DNA of 64,000 bases from Punica granatum (taxonomy: Eukaryota > Streptophyta > Magnoliopsida > Myrtales > Lythraceae). The stretch spans positions 28,764,605 to 28,828,604 of the forward strand of contig NC_045130.1 in assembly GCF_007655135.1 (NCBI RefSeq), read 5' to 3'. The notes beneath the pieces were generated by a model. It had not been told where the DNA came from. It did no database searches and saw only the letters and a program-made list of their open reading frames with translations. Positions 10,746 through 21,471 of this stretch are shown in pieces. Numbering within the stretch: position 1 is the stretch's first letter; each line of letters opens with the position of its first letter. A program made the translations under genes and the position numbers.

Positions 10746-13700
10746 CTATTTGGAGGCTTCAAGCATACCGGCTATACTTCGGCAAACATGAAGTTTCTCC
10801 CTAGCGAGAGGTTTTGTCATCATATCAGCTCCATTCTCATCAGTGTGCACTTTGTCTAGCTTCACCAGCTTGGACTCCAACACATCTCTAATCCAATGAA
10901 ACTTGATATCGATATGCTTCGACCTCGAATGGAAAGTGGGATTCTTGCAAAGATGAATGGCGCTTTGACTATCACAGTGTAGAACATACCTTTCTTGCTT
11001 CAAGCTCAACTCCTGCAAAAACTTTTGCAACCACAACATCTCCTTGCAACCTTCGGTCACCGCAATGTATTCGGCTTCCGTTGTAGACAAAGCGATGCAC
11101 TTTTGAAGCCTTGATTGCCATGAGATAGCTCCCCCTGCAAAAGTCATCAAGTATCCCGAAGTAGATTTCCGGGAATCAATATCTCCTGCCATATCCGCAT
11201 CCGTATAGCCCACTAACTCCGGCTTACCAGTGCCAAAGTGTAAACACACCTTGGATGTTCCTCTGAGATACCTCAGAATCCACTTAACTGCATTCCAATG
11301 CTCTTTCCCCGGATTGGAGAGAAAACGACTAACCACACCAACAGAGTGAGCGATATCTGGTCTTGTACAGACCATGGCATACATCAAACTTCCTACAGCT
11401 GATGAGTAAGGAACTTTCTTCATCTCTTCTTTCTCCTTCTCACTTGTAGGACATTGCTTCGAGCTAAGTTTGAAATGAGAAGCAAGTGGTGATGAAACTG
11501 GTTTAGCATTACCCATGTTGAACCGATCCAAAATCTTCTCGATGTACTTCTCTTGAGAAAGCCAAAGTTTTCCACTTGATCTGTCACGAGAAATATGCAT
11601 CCCAAGGATCTGCTTTGCCGGTCCCAAATCCTTCATGGCAAAGGACTTGCTGAGCTCTTTCTTCAACTCTGCAATCTTGCTCATATCATGACCGACAAGC
11701 AACATATCATCCACATATAACAGTAAAATGATAAAATCACCATCCGAGAATTGTTTCACGAACACACAATGATCTGAAGTTGTTCGTGTGTAGCCATGGC
11801 TCAACATGAAAGAGTCAAACTTTTTGTACCACTGCCGAGGTGCTTGCTTAAGCCCATACAAGCTCTTTCTCAGCCTGCACACCAAATGCTCCTTACCTTT
11901 AACTCGGAATCCTTCAGGCTGCTCCATATATATTTCTTCCTCCAAGTCACCATGCAGGAAAGCTGTTTTTACATCGAGCTGCTCGATCTCCAAGTTCAGA
12001 CTAGCTGCCAGTGCGAGAACAACTCGGATCGATGACATCTTGACAACGGGCGAGAAGATCTCCTCGAAGTCAACTCCTTTCTTCTGGTTGAAACCTTTCA
12101 CTACCAGCCGAGCTTTGTATCGAGGTCGCGAGTTCTCTGTCTTCAACCTGTAGACCCATTTGTTCTTCAATGCTCTCTTACGTTGCGGTAGCTTCACTAG
12201 GTCATACGTGTGATTTTCAGACAAGGAGTTCATCTCCTCATTCATCGCCTTCAACCAGTGCTCCTTGTGCTCATGTGCCACAGCTTCATCATAGCACTCA
12301 GGTTCTCCCCCGTCAGTCAGTAGCACATACTCATGAGGCGGATATCTTGTAGATGGTCGTCTTATTCTATCAGATTGTCTAGGTAGATCTGCAGGCCCTA
12401 ACTGTAACCGCGAGCCTGTATCATCCGTAGTCACATCATCATCTACCTGAGGAATCTCACCCCCAGTCGTGGTTTCTTCATACTCACCAGGTACCTCTTC
12501 CACTGGATGCTCTACATCAACCGGTACAGGAATAGAGATCTCGTGAGGATTGTCTGCTCTGGCCTTCTCTAACTTTTGCAAATCCTCGATTGTCTGGTCC
12601 TCAAAGAAGACAACATCCCTGCTCCTGATGATCTTCTTGCTATCAGGGTCCCAAAGCCTGTACCCGAACTCTTCATGTGCATAACCCAAGAAGATGCACT
12701 GTTTTGCCTTGGCATCAAGTTTTGATCTTTCATCTCGAGGAATGTGAACAGATGCCCTGCACCCGAAGACTCTGAGATGCTTGTATGATACTTTCTTGCC
12801 GGTCCACACCTGCTGGGGTACATCTCCATCAAGTGCAACTGACGGTGTAAGATTAATAAGATCAACCGCTGACCTCATTGCCTCGCCCCAGAAAGGCTTA
12901 GACAGTTTCGCCTGAGAAAGCATACAACGAACTCTCTCAACAATTGTGCGGTTCATTCTCTCTGCAAGCCCGTTCTGCTGTGGTGTCTTCGGTACCGTCT
13001 TCTCAAGTTTGATACCGTGAGTCCTGCAATAGTTCTCGAAAGGACCCCTATACTCACCACCATTATCAGCTCTTACACATTTCAGCTTCATGCCCGTTTC
13101 TCTTTCCACTGCTACATGGAAGTTCTTGAAAATCTCAGTCACCTGATCTTTAGTTCTCATAGGGTAAGCCCAAACCTTCCTGGTGTGATCATCTATAAAG
13201 GTCACAAAATAGAGAGCACCACCAAGAGATCTATCCGACATGAAACAAACATCAGTATGCACAAGGTCAAGTATATGATCGCATCTAGAGGGACGACTTC
13301 TAACAAAAGAAACTCTCATCTGCTTACCAGCTAAACAGTGATCACAAGTGCTCAAGTGCATACCTTTAACGGGCAAAGACTGCTTTCTAGCAAGAATTTG
13401 AATACCTTTCTCGCTGATATGCCCAAGTCTTCTATGCCATAGCTCGATAGGATAATCCTCAGCAACATTAATTTGACCGGAATTGTGTCTGGCACGCAGC
13501 CTGTAGAGAGTGTCGGTCTTCTGACCCCGTGCCACAATCAACGAACCCTTGGAGAGCTTCCATCTCCCATTGCTAAATTCGTTACTGTAGCCTTCATCAT
13601 CAAGCTGACCCGTCGAGATTAGGTTAAGGCGAATTTCTGGAACATGCCTCACCTTCTTCAGAAGCAACTTGCAGCCAAGCTCGGTCTCTAGACAGACATC

Positions 13701-14714
13701 ACCAATACCGACAATCTTGCATGACTGTCCATTCCTCATTCTCACATAACCATAGTCTCCGGTAGTGTAAGATGAGAAGAAATCCCGATGAGGAGTGACA
13801 TGAAACGAGGCACCTGTATCTGCAACCCAGGTAGAGTCCTGACATGTGAAATTCACATAGGCTTCATCACAAATGATGTAGGTCTCTCCATCAGATGCTA
13901 CTGCTGTAGTGCCTTCTTCCTTCTTGCTCTCACCGTTGCCATTCTGATTTTTCTTCAGAGCTCTACACTCCCTTTTGTAGTGTCCCTCCTTTCCACAGTG
14001 ATAGCAAGTGACCACTTTCCTCGTCTTCGACTTTGATCTACCCCTCGATTTGCCACGTGATTTACTATGCTTGGAAGAGAAATTTCTGCTTTGACTTCTT
14101 CCCCGTTGTTCAGTAACCAAGGCTTCAGACTGAATGGAAATCCCCGAGCCTTTCCTTCTAGTCTCCTCATTAAATAAACTGTCTGTCACCGTGGCCAACG
14201 ATAGCTTCCCGTTTGGCGCAGAATTGCTTAATGCAACCACGAGTGTGTCCCAATTATCCGGTAGAGTCCCTAAAAGTAGACAAGCTTGCAACTCATCGGG
14301 TAATATTATCTCCAGGTTCGTCAACTGGTTAATAATATCCTGGAAATTACTCATGTGCGCAGCCATATCACCTCCATCCTGAAAACGAAGATGAACCAGC
14401 TTCTTCACGAGGAATGCTTTATTTTGCGGTGTCTTCCTCGCATAGAGATTTGTCAATCTATCCCACAAAGCTTTTGCATTTGTCTCCAGAGCAACATGAT
14501 GATAAATACTATTGTCTATCCACTGCCGAATCAAACCAATAGTCTTCCGATTTGTGCGTTCCCAAGCCTTGTCATCCTTATCTTTGGGTTTCGCGGAATC
14601 CCCTTCAATGGGATCGTACAAATCCCTGCAAAATGGAAGATCCTCCATCCGAGACTTCCATATAGAGTAGTTGGTTGCATTCAACTTGAACATAGATCCT
14701 GTAGATTCCTCCAT
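10746..14714 (-). CDS. Ty1/copia gag-pol polyprotein (1,322 aa, intact)
   Basis: One uninterrupted frame for all functions needed to copy the element. Order seen: gag-like N-terminal part (residues 1-190); zinc knuckle CX2CX4HX4C with C237, C240, H245, C250; aspartic protease D299-T-G; integrase zinc site H427, H432, C457, C460, then catalytic D488, D550 (DNGGEY) and E585 (NGLAER); reverse transcriptase from about 815 with YVDD at 1000-1003; RNase H with TDADMAGD near 1171-1178, TTEAEY near 1211-1216 and CDSQSA near 1247. The D550-E585 spacing is one residue shorter than in classical Tnt1, seen as a one-residue gap after DNGGEY. Start chosen at the ATG about 40 bp after the primer site. Length and content are normal for an autonomous element; the ribonucleoprotein forms cytoplasmic particles in this family. 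Confidence 0.97.
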   Translation of the reverse strand: MEESTGSMFKLNATNYSIWKSRMEDLPFCRDLYDPIEGDSAKPKDKDDKAWERTNRKTIGLIRQWIDNSIYHHVALETNAKALWDRLTNLYARKTPQNKAFLVKKLVHLRFQDGGDMAAHMSNFQDIINQLTNLEIILPDELQACLLLGTLPDNWDTLVVALSNSAPNGKLSLATVTDSLFNEETRRKGSGISIQSEALVTEQRGRSQSRNFSSKHSKSRGKSRGRSKSKTRKVVTCYHCGKEGHYKRECRALKKNQNGNGESKKEEGTTAVASDGETYIICDEAYVNFTCQDSTWVADTGASFHVTPHRDFFSSYTTGDYGYVRMRNGQSCKIVGIGDVCLETELGCKLLLKKVRHVPEIRLNLISTGQLDDEGYSNEFSNGRWKLSKGSLIVARGQKTDTLYRLRARHNSGQINVAEDYPIELWHRRLGHISEKGIQILARKQSLPVKGMHLSTCDHCLAGKQMRVSFVRSRPSRCDHILDLVHTDVCFMSDRSLGGALYFVTFIDDHTRKVWAYPMRTKDQVTEIFKNFHVAVERETGMKLKCVRADNGGEYRGPFENYCRTHGIKLEKTVPKTPQQNGLAERMNRTIVERVRCMLSQAKLSKPFWGEAMRSAVDLINLTPSVALDGDVPQQVWTGKKVSYKHLRVFGCRASVHIPRDERSKLDAKAKQCIFLGYAHEEFGYRLWDPDSKKIIRSRDVVFFEDQTIEDLQKLEKARADNPHEISIPVPVDVEHPVEEVPGEYEETTTGGEIPQVDDDVTTDDTGSRLQLGPADLPRQSDRIRRPSTRYPPHEYVLLTDGGEPECYDEAVAHEHKEHWLKAMNEEMNSLSENHTYDLVKLPQRKRALKNKWVYRLKTENSRPRYKARLVVKGFNQKKGVDFEEIFSPVVKMSSIRVVLALAASLNLEIEQLDVKTAFLHGDLEEEIYMEQPEGFRVKGKEHLVCRLRKSLYGLKQAPRQWYKKFDSFMLSHGYTRTTSDHCVFVKQFSDGDFIILLLYVDDMLLVGHDMSKIAELKKELSKSFAMKDLGPAKQILGMHISRDRSSGKLWLSQEKYIEKILDRFNMGNAKPVSSPLASHFKLSSKQCPTSEKEKEEMKKVPYSSAVGSLMYAMVCTRPDIAHSVGVVSRFLSNPGKEHWNAVKWILRYLRGTSKVCLHFGTGKPELVGYTDADMAGDIDSRKSTSGYLMTFAGGAISWQSRLQKCIALSTTEAEYIAVTEGCKEMLWLQKFLQELSLKQERYVLHCDSQSAIHLCKNPTFHSRSKHIDIKFHWIRDVLESKLVKLDKVHTDENGADMMTKPLAREKLHVCRSIAGMLEASK

Positions 14715-14753
14715 CTCGAAAACACCGAAAAACTCAAAACTTCTCTAACCCGA

Positions 14754-14766
14754 GTCTCTGATACCA
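14754..14766 (-). promoter_or_regulatory. Primer binding site for initiator tRNA-Met (copia)
   Basis: The minus strand reads TGGTATCAGAGAC two bases inside the 5' LTR. TGGTATCAGAG is the complement of the 3' end of plant initiator methionine tRNA used by most Ty1/copia elements. This fixes the minus-strand orientation. Confidence 0.92.
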
Positions 14767-14768
14767 CT

Positions 14769-15463
14769 TGTTGGGAAGGAATGTACTTAACCAAATAATA
14801 ACGCAGCGATTAATCTTCCTCCCCTACTAGTGTAATCGAGATAGGAACTAATCAAATCAACCAACAAGCAGTAAAGTAAAAGAACACCAAGAATTTTACG
14901 TGGAAAACCCCGATGTGGGGAAAAACCACGGGACCAACTCCGAATCAACAATCCACTATGAATGAAGGTTATACAATGTCTTTCATCAAGGGTAAACCCT
15001 TGGATCACCAAACTCAAGAGAAACACTCTCTTGGATCACCCAAACACTAAATTCGTCACCCACACCGGGTGGTTCACAAAGTCAGCTGAAACAGCACCTA
15101 CAGAGCTCGAATAGAAATTCTGACCGTTCAGAACTTAGCCCCACGTGTTGTGAAGCTGCTGTCAAAATTTCGTCCCAATCGGAGTTCGTTTGACGTCCCG
15201 ATCGAGGTTTGATCTCCAGCTGCGCGCTGCCCCTGTTTATCCGATTTTGCTCTGTTCTTTTGTTGCTGCTTCTGCTGATCTGCTGCTTCTGTCTGCTGCT
15301 GCCGCACGTCCGCTAATCTGCAGCTGTTCTGCTGCTATTTATTCCTCAGCTAGTTTGCTGAAATATTAACCCTAACAAAACTGGGTTCTTGGGCTTATTA
15401 AAGCCCGATAAAAGCCCAATACAATTGAGCCCAACTTCCTCCAAATTGGAGGGATACCCAACA
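14769..15463 (-). repeat. 5' LTR of the copia element (695 bp)
   Basis: Same length and ends as 10036-10730, with three substitutions between them. It lies next to the primer binding site and so is the 5' LTR that would carry the promoter. It is followed by the second TGATC target copy at 15464-15468. Confidence 0.96.
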
Positions 15464-15560
15464 TGATCTTATATGCAACATTGTCGTTTTCTACTTGATT
15501 GCTGCGAGCTTGATGATTTTCGTTAACTCGAAATCGGCCGTGAGCGTGACAGATTAATTA

Positions 15561-15880
15561 AGGAGGAGGGAGGAAGAAGAAGGAGTGAGGGAGAGAGATT
15601 TGGGGCAAATTTTAAAATATGAAAAATTATGGGCTATTTTTAAATAGCGAGTGGACTTAGGGTTACATGTGTTATCATTTTGTTGGATAGTCCACAAATG
15701 ACATGGCACCATTATCCCCTTAAATGGCGACGCCAGCTTTTCCGTCGATTTTTTAAGGCAATAGTCACAGCGGGATAGATGTGGATCAATATGCAAACAA
15801 TGGGTTCTTTCAGGCAATTTTTATACCATGAGATAAATTTTTGGTAGTGACAAAATCATGAGATATTTGGTGTTAATTTT
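15561..15880 (-). repeat. Right terminal inverted repeat of the Mutator-like element
   Basis: Reverse complement of 9138-9460 with scattered substitutions. The stop codon of the internal ORF lies only a few bases before it. Confidence 0.75.
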
Positions 15881-18031
15881 TTTTTCAAATATTGTAGTAA
15901 TTATTAAGTACATATTATTCAGAAGCGTTGACACGATGATTGACTCGTTTTAATTGGGTCCCACATTTCACTTTTCCATTCTCAAGTTATAAACTTTTAA
16001 CTTGCCAATTGTTGCAATGGCAAACATCATTCTTACCTTGCTGGCAGAAAAGAACATAAACTCCTACTGTTTATACACAATTTTTGGGGTTCTGTGGACA
16101 TCGATTGAAGGGTGGATCATCCTCCATCCGGAAACTCTTCCCGTGAGCGTTAATTATAATTCATTGTCCATTATTGCTAGGGAGGGCCGCTTGTATACAA
16201 ATTTCGTCTTATATATATAAGGTGATAACGTGATTGGGGTAATTTTGAGATTTGAGAGTTATCAAAAACACAATTTTCATATTTTCACTGTTCGCCTTTT
16301 ATATTTTATACGACAACTCGTGAGACTTCTACTTTTATATTTTATACGACGACTCGCGAGACTTCTACTTGAATAATTACGAGAATGCATTCAAATTGGA
16401 ATTAATGTAGGACTAATGCTTACCCTGATTTCTCTTGACAAGTAGTCAAGATAATAGAAATAATTGGGATAGGATCTTCACTATTTATAAAAAAAAAATA
16501 TTCAGCCATTAGCATAGGAATTGTAAAACAATCTTTGCAATTTAAAATCTTCTTTTGAGAGGCAAGGTTCATATATTAATTTATTACAAACTTATTTAAT
16601 ATTTTTGTGGATAATGGAATGAGTTCAGTGAGATTTTATTACGCAAATATACATACTATTTTATACTTCAAAACTCTAAATAACATTACAACATTTCATT
16701 TTATAAAACTCATTAATTTGTATATTCAAAATACAATTAATTATCTACAATTAACCAATAATAAATTGACTAAATAAATAGTTGAGTTTGATCCTTATTG
16801 ATGGTATTATTATTATTATTAGCACTATTGCAACTAGTACTGGTACTAGCAGCAACAATAGCAGTACTACTACTACTACTACTGTTGTTGCTGTTGGTGC
16901 TACTGCTGCTACTGTTATTGTTGCTTCTGCTACTACTATTATTACTGTTACTGCTATTATAATTCTTTTATTATTTTTGCTAGATTATCGAATTTGTGCA
17001 TTAAACAGACTTTATAAATAAAGTTTTATCATGAGAAATTAAATATAAAGATAATAACTCATATCAATTCATAATTTATATTAATATACAAAATATATAT
17101 TTTAATACTATATAAGCTCGGTAACACAATAAATTTCACACTCACGCTAGATAATATTAACTCAAGAGCACATAATTAAGCAAATAATTTATGTAAAATA
17201 TGTTATTAAAATAATCTCAATTACTAATTACATTTAAAAAAATAATCATAAAGTCTATAAAATTTTAGAGCTAAATACCAGACTAGTGTTTTATTCTCAC
17301 GCACATTTAATAAAGTTTGTGAATTTGAATAAATTTAGATAAAATGGCCAGTCACTCGATAAGAGATTAGCTTAATTGAAATGTTATAAGGCTAATAATT
17401 TTTGTTCAATTAATCAATGAAGTTTAATATTATTTTTCTTAAAATTATGAATATTTATTTTCTAATAAAATAGCAATAAGGTATTACAATTCTTCTATAA
17501 TATTTATTTGAAATATTTTTTAAATTACAACATTAATTATTATCATTTCATTTGTATATAACATACTAATCTATTAAAACATTTACTGTTGTAACTCTAT
17601 TCATTAGGGTGTAGTCAAGTTAATTTATATATATATTATTTAATGGGTAAAGTTTTTTTCCCCCCCAAATAATAGGACATCTAGCAAGAAGTCGGTGAAG
17701 AAGTTGAGATTGATTAGGTGAGCAGCTCTTACTGGTTAAAAAACACAACACACACACACACATAAATAACAAAAATTGGTCAAATATATAGGCGACATTC
17801 TAGTCTATTAAATGCGACAGAAAAGAATAGATAATCCTCGTGCCTATTAGCAAGTTAGTACTTTTAACTGAAACAACTTCTTATCCAGATTCTAGAAAAT
17901 GAAAGAATCAGAAAAACGAGTAGGTAAGTTAATATGTCTGTCACCGAAAAATCTATACATATACATATATATATATATATATATCTATATATTATGTAAA
18001 ACCAACTTGAAAGTAATAAACGTGACAACAG
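15881..18031. other. AT-rich intergenic with microsatellites, no gene
   Basis: Contains a degenerate trinucleotide block (TTA/CTA/TGC-type) at about 16803-16965, whose open frame (16782-17021) is only repeat translation. It also has a short duplication near 16297-16370 (TTTTATATTTTATACGACRACTCG twice), a (CA)n run near 17745-17762 and an (AT)n run near 17957-17985. No coding signal. Confidence 0.5.
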
Positions 18032-18433
18032 AAAATATGTGCTCAAAAAGGAAAAATCAAATTTTCATCTAATTATTAAACTTGGTATATTTGACATATC
18101 TAATTAATAAATATCTCAAATATATGATGCATGTTAATGGAAACGATTAGTTTCAAATTTTTATTATAATAATTAACTTAGTCTTCTATGTAAATAGATT
18201 ATTGAAGATTTTTATTTGACCAATGAAAATCAATAAATGGAAATATTATTATTTTTATAAGAACATTAGTGCTTCAAAATGTGAATTTGTACAATAAAAA
18301 TGATATTTAGATTTATAAAATACGAAACCGTGTAATGCATGAGACAAAGGACTATAAATAATGTAACAGACAAATAAGAAAATAAATATTATAATGATAT
18401 ATACTAGAAAATGATTAAGCACATCTACAAATC
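18032..18433 (+). repeat. Direct repeat copy 1 (~400 bp, AT-rich)
   Basis: From AAAATATGTGCTCAAAAA to AAGCACATCTACAAAT this segment matches 19123-19524 in the same orientation with small indels and substitutions, offset 1,091 bp. It includes the string CCGTGTAATG. Probably a dispersed or tandemly duplicated non-autonomous repeat; no ORF. Confidence 0.8.
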
Positions 18434-19122
18434 TATCTATATCTATATCTATCTATATATATTATGTAAAACTAATTTGATTGTAATAAATGCTTTTCAA
18501 TAAATGATGGATTATTAATGGAACAAAAAAATATTAAAATAATTTATTGAAATAAATATTTTAGCTAATATAACAAATATTAGAACGAATATTATAGTTA
18601 GTCTAATTATAGTTAATGCCTAACAAAAAAGACGCTAATTGTAATTAATTTCGATATTGGATACAACAATAAATGCTATGGAAATTGGTGAAGATTAAAG
18701 ACTTCTTGATGTTTATTGGAAGCCTAAATATTCAATTAGGATATAAGAAACAATTAAAAGAATTTTCTTCTTATATATATATATATATACACATATAGAA
18801 AAATGACCAACACTTTGCAATAAATAGGATCATATCATATAGGATTAAAATAGTCAATTTATATTTAGATAATAATATTAACTACACTCAATAATAAATA
18901 TTTTTAATATTGTAGTAAACATTATGTTATAAAATTCACAAAAAGGTTATATTATCAATGATAGATTCATATTGATACAATAAATAAGTATTAAAATGAT
19001 TACTAGAACAATTGTTGTAAGAATCAGATAAAATTTCAAATCAAAGCATTGAAAATATTTGGAATTGATATCGTATAAAACTTCAAATTAAACATTGGAA
19101 ATATTTTATCGTGGTAAAAGAA

Positions 19123-19524
19123 AAAATATGTGCTCAAAAATAAAAAACCAAATTTTTAGTCTAATTATTAAACTTGGTATATTTTACATATCTAATTAAT
19201 AATATCTCAAATATACGAAGCATGTTAATGGAAACAATTAGTTTCAAATTTTATTATAATAATTAACTTAGTCTTATATGTAAAGAGATTATTGAAGATT
19301 TTTATTTGAATAATCAAAATTAATAAATGGAAATATTATTATTTTTATAAGAAAATGAATGCTTCAAAATGTGAATTTTTTAAACAAAAATGATATTTAG
19401 ATTTATGAAAAACGAAGCCGTGTAATGTACCGGACAAAAGGACTATAAATAATACAACAAAAAAATAAGAAAATAAATATTATAATGATATATACTCGAA
19501 AATGATTAAGCACATCTACAAATT
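19123..19524 (+). repeat. Direct repeat copy 2 (~400 bp, AT-rich)
   Basis: Second copy of the repeat at 18032-18433. The sequence between the copies also contains related AT-rich strings (CTATATATATTATGTAAAACTAATTTGA near 18450), so the array may once have had shorter units. Confidence 0.8.
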
Positions 19525-21242
19525 ATCATAACAATCTAATTATATAAAATTACAAGAATATTTTAAAAAATAACTTGTGAAAATAAAGATTTTTAATAGC
19601 ACTATCTCAAACAATGTCTATAACATATATCTAAACGATGTATTTTTAATAAATATTAGAATTAACATTTGCAAGTAGGGATGTCATAAATTTTGCTTTA
19701 AATAAAAGATAAAAAATAAATTTTCAATATGATATTTGAACTAAACATACACAAGTATACCGTAACAATAAAATTGAACATAATATAAACATTGAAAAAG
19801 ATAATTCATTTCAAAATAATGATAAATCTTTTATTAAAATGTACCCAAGTATGAAAGACTATTGTTCAAACTTTTTAAATCATAAATTGAAAAATATTTT
19901 TTTAATAAGAAAATCTATTTATAATATATAAAAGCTGAGCGGTAACATTGTGAGAGCTCCATTAGCAAACCTTCAAGTCATGATTGAACATCCTTTCGTC
20001 TGCTCGGAGAATTTAATTCTAAATAAAAAATTAATATATTTGTCCTAGATTTCGTAAGTACATATCTATAATCTAAGTATGTAAAATATCGAGAAGGCAT
20101 TTTCTAAATTCAATGTATTTATGATATTGATAAATTTTCTCAATTATTGAATAGAACTCCTTGAGAGATGTGATTTTTCCAAGTTCAATGTTTTAAATAT
20201 CCTAAATATAGAAGATTAGAAAATTCATTTTACGTATCATCCTTTGAGGTCATGGGACTACCCACCCAATTCTCGAGCGAATGACCCACTCTTCTTTTGG
20301 TTGAGGGATTCTCACGGGTCTACTTCAAAATTTTTGATTTGATAGGAAAGGCATAATGGCAATTGAGCTTTTTGAGATGTTAATTTATAATTTTTATATT
20401 AAAAATATTTCTTCTTGGGACGGTATATACTTTATTATTCATAAATTATCTATACTTTAATTCAATTCTTTGTATATATTATTATCTTTTAATATATGTG
20501 TTGTTTGTATTTTCATAAGCGAGAGTAAATATTGCTAATCAATATGATGTTATTTTCATAATAAATATTGTAAATATTACTTCAATTCAGTTCTTTATAA
20601 TTGTTATGTTTGTAATATCTCTTCAATAGAATATGATAATTTTTTATTATATATATATATTAATTATATATTTATAAATGTTGATTTCCTAATTCTCTGT
20701 TATAAAAAGTAATGTACGTCAAGATCCCGTGCAACGCATGAGCAGATAACTTATATATATATGTATATATATTAATTTGACAAGCCCTAATAAATCGGAG
20801 TAAAATAATAAAACCCTTACTAATTCCTATGTTAATATACCATTTGAAATTAAATGATAATAGTTAATATTATAATTAATAACGATATATAAATATAGAG
20901 AAAATATTAGTGTTCTAACCCGTGTATTACACGGGTTTATTTCAAAATATTTTTTCATAAGTTTTAAAAATATATTAACCTTTTAAGTATAATGAATTTT
21001 TTTTACAACAACCGGATATTTTGAATTACAAGCCTAATATACTTGGCTAATTTCAAATAGTTTCGTGCAACTTTGCTACTAATTCTCCTATTTAATTGCA
21101 TTGCATATGTATTAAATCATTAACATTATTTAGATTTACTACAAATATAAAGTGCAACTATACAAATTTGATTTTGCAAATATATTTATTACTGACAATT
21201 ATTAGGGCGAGTGACTTTGTCCCTCTCGTAGTCAGACATCTA
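19525..21242. other. AT-rich intergenic, no gene
   Basis: Strongly AT-rich. Two CCCGTG-type motifs occur: ATCCCGTGCAACGCATGAG near 20724 and a perfect 21-nt palindrome at 20917-20937. No coding frame of note. Confidence 0.5.
20917..20937. repeat. Perfect palindrome with 10-bp arms around CCCGTGT
   Basis: AACCCGTGTA-T-TACACGGGTT: both arms are exactly complementary with a one-base centre. It belongs to a recurring CCCGTG..CACGGG motif that appears at several repeat edges in this window. Confidence 0.85.
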
Positions 21243-21471
21243 TTTCAATTCCTCTCTTTTTTTCTTTTTTTTTTTTGCTAACCCGGGGTGTACAGGTTTC
21301 GCCCGGCTAATTCTCGGGGCTGTGTGAACCCCATGCAGCGCACAAAGCGGGTAATCACGCCAAAGGCGCTCTGATAGCCCCAAGGGGATTCGAACCTGGG
21401 ATCGGGTGAAAACTTAGACGCACCTTAACCACTAGGCCTAATCCCCTGGGGTTTTTTCAATTCCTCTCTTT
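21243..21471 (-). mobile_element. tRNA-derived SINE with 17-bp target duplication
   Basis: The body is 21260-21454, read on the minus strand. It starts with a tRNA-like promoter: box A region TAGGCCTAGTGG (21429-21440) and a consensus box B GGTTCGAATCC (21386-21396). It ends in an A-rich tail (T-rich on the plus strand near 21260-21276). It is flanked by perfect 17-bp direct repeats TTTCAATTCCTCTCTTT at 21243-21259 and 21455-21471. Length about 195 bp. It would be transcribed by RNA polymerase III and moved by LINE machinery. The intact duplication suggests a fairly recent insertion. Confidence 0.93.

Larger units (their letters stand above)
10036..15463 (-). mobile_element. Full-length Ty1/copia LTR retrotransposon (5,428 bp)
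   Basis: Two near-identical 695-bp LTRs, a perfect 5-bp target duplication, a primer binding site, a polypurine tract and one uninterrupted 1,322-residue gag-pol frame, all in the right order on the minus strand. The RT, integrase and domain order (PR-IN-RT-RH) place it among Tnt1-like Ty1/copia elements. No inactivating change is visible, so it may be autonomous. It sits inside the Mutator-like element at 9138-15880 and cuts that element's internal ORF. Confidence 0.97.
9138..15880. mobile_element. Mutator-like (Pack-MULE-type) element, split by a copia insertion
   Basis: Long inverted repeats of about 300 bp flank the region (9138-9460 and 15561-15880). Both arms carry, in inverted order, ATTTATCTCATGGTA, CACATCTA/TACATCTA, AACGGAAAAGC or its counterpart, TTTAAGGGGATAATGG, CTATCCAACAAAATGA, ACACATGTAACCCT, CACTCGCTATTTAAA and GCCCCAAATCTCTCTCCCTC. 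Removing the copia element leaves an element of about 1.3 kb with a GC-rich, gene-like interior. That architecture (long TIRs, captured non-transposase sequence) is typical of Pack-MULEs. A clean 9-11-bp target duplication could not be fixed because the outermost TIR positions are T-rich and diverged. Confidence 0.65.

Noticed and set aside
16782..17021. Ser/Thr/Ile-rich 79-codon frame
   Set aside because: Pure translation of a degenerate trinucleotide microsatellite.
21386..21440. Functional tRNA gene
   Set aside because: The boxes are tRNA-like but the sequence does not fold as a tRNA and continues into a SINE body with tail and target duplication.
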